From Bedellia somnulentella (lineage: Eukaryota > Arthropoda > Insecta > Lepidoptera > Bedelliidae), in assembly GCA_963576735.1 (NCBI GenBank), contig OY755178.1, positions 17,546,001 through 17,610,000 of the forward strand: a stretch of DNA of 64,000 nt. Reading direction: 5' to 3'. This document shows, in pieces, positions 60,273-64,000 of this stretch (within the stretch, counting starts at the first letter, position 1; each line of letters starts with the position of its first letter). Position numbers and translations under genes: made by a program. The notes below the pieces were generated by a model. That model did not search any database and had not been told where the DNA came from. It saw only the letters and a program-made list of their open reading frames with translations.

Positions 60273-63200
60273 TGAGTCTTTGAGTCTTTTTGTTTTAAAA
60301 ATTAACTGGTCAAAACGTAAACAAACATCTAAATATAATCGTATGAATCAACAATAATCAGATCTGGATTCTAAAGCTCTCACTGTAATTCCTTTTCCGC
60401 ACTTGGACGAAAGCCAGTGGAGTAGCAATCTTTAAAATTGTCACATATTGTTCAGTTTCAGAATTCTATGTGTAAACGTAGATAATGTGAGGAAATTTCA
60501 ATTATGTACGCTTGCTTCGTCTGCTAAAGAAGAAGCGGGGTTATTGTTCATCTTGTTTGCTTCTTGAAATGTTTTTTTACGGTTATTTAACATTAGCTAG
60601 CGATCTTACCTGGCTGCGTACAACCATCTTAATATACCTGACTACTAATATCTTTATCAGTAATTAAAACATAACGGGAAAATATTTTTAACAATTTCTT
60701 CAGTAGACTCCGGACATTATCTTCAAGAAACTTAACTTTGCCTCTTTATAAAACAGTATCATAGATTAAGTCTTCTGTATGAGATTGAAACCATATTTCA
60801 CCATTAATATGTATGCCCAGCAGTGGACGTCTGTTGACCGAAATCATATTGGGAATACCGATTTTGGGAACTCTGTATAAAAATACATACTTGTGTGGTT
60901 AGTGCATCGATGTTTTTATAAGCATCTCATACCATAATCAATATTAAGGCTATTTCTAAAGAGTGAAGTTTTTAAAATGTATAATTCAAATATTACTTGT
61001 ACCTACTTTATTTTTTATTGATCTTTTTCGTTTGTTGACTTTTCAGTTCAGTTTAGTCCTTTTGGTTTAAATATTACTGAAAATTTTCAATCATAAATTG
61101 TTGTTTAAAAACCGAAAAACAACGCCTCCTATAGATTTCTTCCATTTTTACACAAAAAGTTTCAAAAATTCTCACAAAACTTACGTGCACTTCGCCTCCT
61201 CACAAAACAAGTGCCAATTTATCAGAAGCAATTGCATAAACCTCACACAACAATAGGTGATTCTCCTTTACCTTTACAAAACAGTTGTTATAGCCGTTGC
61301 AATTATCCACACATGCTCATTCTTCGGTCACGTTCACGGTCGCTCGGACCTCGTCATGTTGGTAAATATTTGGTACGAACTTTGCCGATGATGTCATTCA
61401 CTTCGTTTAGCTTAGAAGGTAAAATGTATCGGTTAAGTTGTTTGCAATCTGTTAATGCGTCATTCTTCGTCCTACGGTTCAATGTTGCTTAAAAGGATAT
61501 TGTGAAAGATGCGGCTCATGTTTTGCTAGTTCCGTCTTAGTTATTTACAAAATACCCTTATTAAGAGAGTTGAAAGAAAATTAATTTCGCTTATTTTCAA
61601 TTTCATGAAAAATTATGGTTGACATATTAGTTCTGATAACATATATTTGCTGATACTTTTCAAAAACTTTAGATAATCGAATTTTGAAAACAATTAATAA
61701 TAAAAATGATACGAAAGAGTTACGTCCTCCATAGTTTTCATATTAATATGTAAATCAGATCTTGATGGTTATACACTTTTGATATCGGTATTATAACAAT
61801 ACATTTTCTAACAATGTCAAATATTAAATTATATAGTATATTCAAAAATGATGATGGAGCGGCGTTTAGAATTTTTATTTACATTGTTGTTGTTGGTTAA
61901 ACGTGAGAGTTAATTTTTGTTTGTTGTAGTTAGCTGAACACTGTTGTAGTTCTGCATTGCAGTATCTGAATTATTAGGAATAGATTTTTTCTCCTCGTGA
62001 ATGTTGTGTCCTCCAAATATTCTCTTTACCATTTGTTCTCTGTCAACTTATTTTTTGCAATGATTTCGCGTAGGTGTTAACCTTAGCAAAATTAAGGTCG
62101 TTTCAAGTCCTAAAAACAATCATTATCGTTCAATGAAACACTCTTGTTTGTTCATATGGCACTTTCGTTGAAACATCTCAGCCATACCTTAAAATTATTA
62201 TTTTAAACCATACCAACTCATAAAATAGAAGCTATAAAGTTAAGCAAGTGACTTGGCACTCACGTCACGTCACTTGTCGTATTATTTGTTGCGAAGTTTA
62301 GGATCTCAGTTATTGCTGTTTTTTATCAGAGTCAGTTTTTTATGCTAATAATATTTTTTCTCGGTATAAAAACCTATCTCATACCTTATTTCTATCTTAT
62401 ATCTGTCACAAAATGTTACTCTTCTTATATTTGCGACTATTCGCAATTAAAGAAAACGTTAATTTCCGAATGTTTTCATAAACGCTGCCGGTTATTGACT
62501 CGTCTTACGTCAATTAGATTATAATAGATCCCGTCGGAATACCAAGCCTCATCCCACTTGAAGCCCATTCTGATAATGTCGAAATATCTCCGCGTGGTGC
62601 GATCTGTTTTATAGGATTATAAACTTCAGTATTGGGGCTTCCGTTTCAGATAGCGATGGAATTCAGCAATGGTGCCGGTTCCATTAGTGGAAGTTTCTTG
62701 TAATGGTTCATTAAATGTATTCTTGTTCTGCATCCCGGCTGATGTGAACGGATTATACGTATAGGTTACGGATTTTGAGTTACGTGAATGATCTTTAGCT
62801 GAATAGTGTGTAAGTTTACGAATTTCACATTTATTAATTTAAACGCAAAAAAGTTTAGCGAAATCTCTGCAGTATTAGAAATACGTCAGCTGCTTTTAGA
62901 CGTTTAGTTAGGAAAAGATGAGGGAAGGTTAGTGATAGTTCTCCACAATCTCCAGCCACAGCCACATGACCTAACCAATCAATTTCTTTTAAACCTTGCA
63001 ACATTCGGAGCTGTTTTGCTGCAGAATCATTTCTTCTTTATCAGTGTTGAACATATTAAGAAATCAACTTATCACAGTAATGTTGTCATTGTTAGCTCAG
63101 AGTGACGCCAAATTTGCGCAATCAGAATTCCGTTATTGTTTCAGGTCATTTTGAATGGTTAAATATGAAAAAAAATACTTTACAAAGGTGTATCTTTGTG

Positions 63201-63697
63201 CCCATGTAAAACAATTCCGGTAAAATTTGGTATTAAAGTTGCAGTTAAAGTTAATTCAATTTAAAATATTCTAATTAAGTTTCGAAAGACCATTTTTAAG
63301 TTAAGATTATTTAAAACTTTCAGTATCAAGTTAAAAAAATATATGAATTTTATTTAATATTATTATATTTCGTGTGTCCACTGCACATATTGATGTTTTT
63401 TGTGGCTGTTTCGTGATTTGTATGACGCAATGCGAGGAGCAATATTATTGTCGACCGGTGTCGGCCCACGGCTCGCGTGACGCCATGATGTCATCTTGGA
63501 GACTCATCCACTGTCTCCTTCACGCTGAAATTGTATTTATAGAAGCACTTTTTTGGGGAAAATATTGAAATACGCACTTGCCTTTATCTTTGATGGTCTA
63601 CTGATATTAGTATTGTCGTTATTGATGACGAAACTATTTAGAACTAAGTTGAAGTATATTGTGCAACTTTCATATTCGTAGCATATTTAAAAAATCT
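60273..63697. other. Long AT-rich stretch, no recognised gene
   Basis: Only a tiny LINE C-terminal scrap (GCCCAGCAGTGGACGTCTGT, 60811-60840) was recognised. It may be the first intron of the gene starting at 59339. Short open frames here have no family signature. Confidence 0.4.
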
Positions 63698-63708
63698 AAA
63701 TAAAGATT

Positions 63709-63940
63709 GCCGTGTACTGCCGGCTTAGAATGTCGCTACCCCTTTCTACCCACGGGCGTCGTAATAGGCGACTATGGGTGAGGTGTATAGTTGGAGAGAT
63801 TGTTATTTTGGCGATGGCCAAAAGCCTTTATTTTACCGCCTTTTTCCCACTCAACTTCCAAAAGTGGTTGAGGAATTTATAATTCCTTGGCTCTGGCTAC
63901 CCCTTCAAGGGATTCATAGCCGTGAGTTATGTATGTATGT
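63709..63940 (+). mobile_element. SINE A, full length, with 11-bp target duplication
   Basis: The 5' module GCCGTGTACTGCCGGCTTAG, core and 3' module ATAGCCGTGAGTTATGTATG are complete in 232 bp. Flanked by AAATAAAGATT at 63698-63708 and 63941-63951. Confidence 0.94.
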
Positions 63941-64000
63941 AAATAAAGATTATAAAACAAACAAAACTTTGCCAAAATGTTACACACCTGTTATACTTGA

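Noticed and set aside
1..64000. A novel multi-gene host system (defence cluster, operon or biosynthetic cluster)
   Set aside because: Only fragments of two or three host genes are visible. The organised structure in the window is transposon biology, so no such system is claimed.

Overview
The window reads as one piece of a moth or butterfly (Lepidoptera) nuclear genome: AT-rich, intron-type splice signals, no operons, and dense in insect repeats (RTE, Jockey/CR1-like and Gypsy retroelements, tRNA-derived SINEs, hAT transposons, Helitrons, foldback MITEs). The order is inferred from the repeat families and from two exons of the chloride-channel-like gene tweety. The species cannot be told from the sequence alone.

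Host genes are sparse. Two consecutive coding exons of tweety lie on the + strand (20893-21024 and 21460-21588); the rest was not found and must lie beyond the window, in the 200-base assembly gap (24966-25165), or in short exons I missed. A strong candidate promoter with heat-shock elements and a TATA box (58949-59234) precedes an 18-codon first coding exon (59339-59392) of a gene I do not recognise. A weaker small-gene candidate is at 37612-38535.

Everything else supportable is mobile DNA. 1-20 kb: a complete RTE-type LINE (1995-5405) sits inside a tRNA-SINE with an 11-bp target duplication, surrounded by copies of two SINE families, several foldback MITEs, an hAT relic (11471-12559) and a 72-nt tRNA-like sequence split by a MITE. 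20-29 kb: the tweety exons, flanked tightly by LINE and SINE fragments, then a broken Jockey-group LINE and the assembly gap. 29.6-35.5 kb: a complete Gypsy LTR retrotransposon with near-identical LTRs, intact gag and pol, a -1 slippery site and heat-shock-like motifs in the LTR. 35-46 kb: LINE relics, a Helitron interrupted by an hAT element, and a second hAT relic interrupted by LINEs. 46-52 kb: mostly unrecognised, with a triplicated block. 52.9-56.8 kb: a 3.9-kb terminal-inverted-repeat element with 8-bp target duplication, carrying a ~26-bp periodic subterminal array and itself invaded by a SINE and two nested Helitrons. 57-64 kb: SINE copies, a Helitron end, the heat-shock promoter and unrecognised DNA.

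The working relationship most worth noting is between the RTE LINE and the two SINE families (called A and B here). All three share the same 3' module, a small CCC-GGG stem-loop followed by CGGCGTGA-like sequence and a short-unit tail. SINE A also shares the LINE's first ~80 bases. This suggests that the LINE's machinery mobilises both SINEs.
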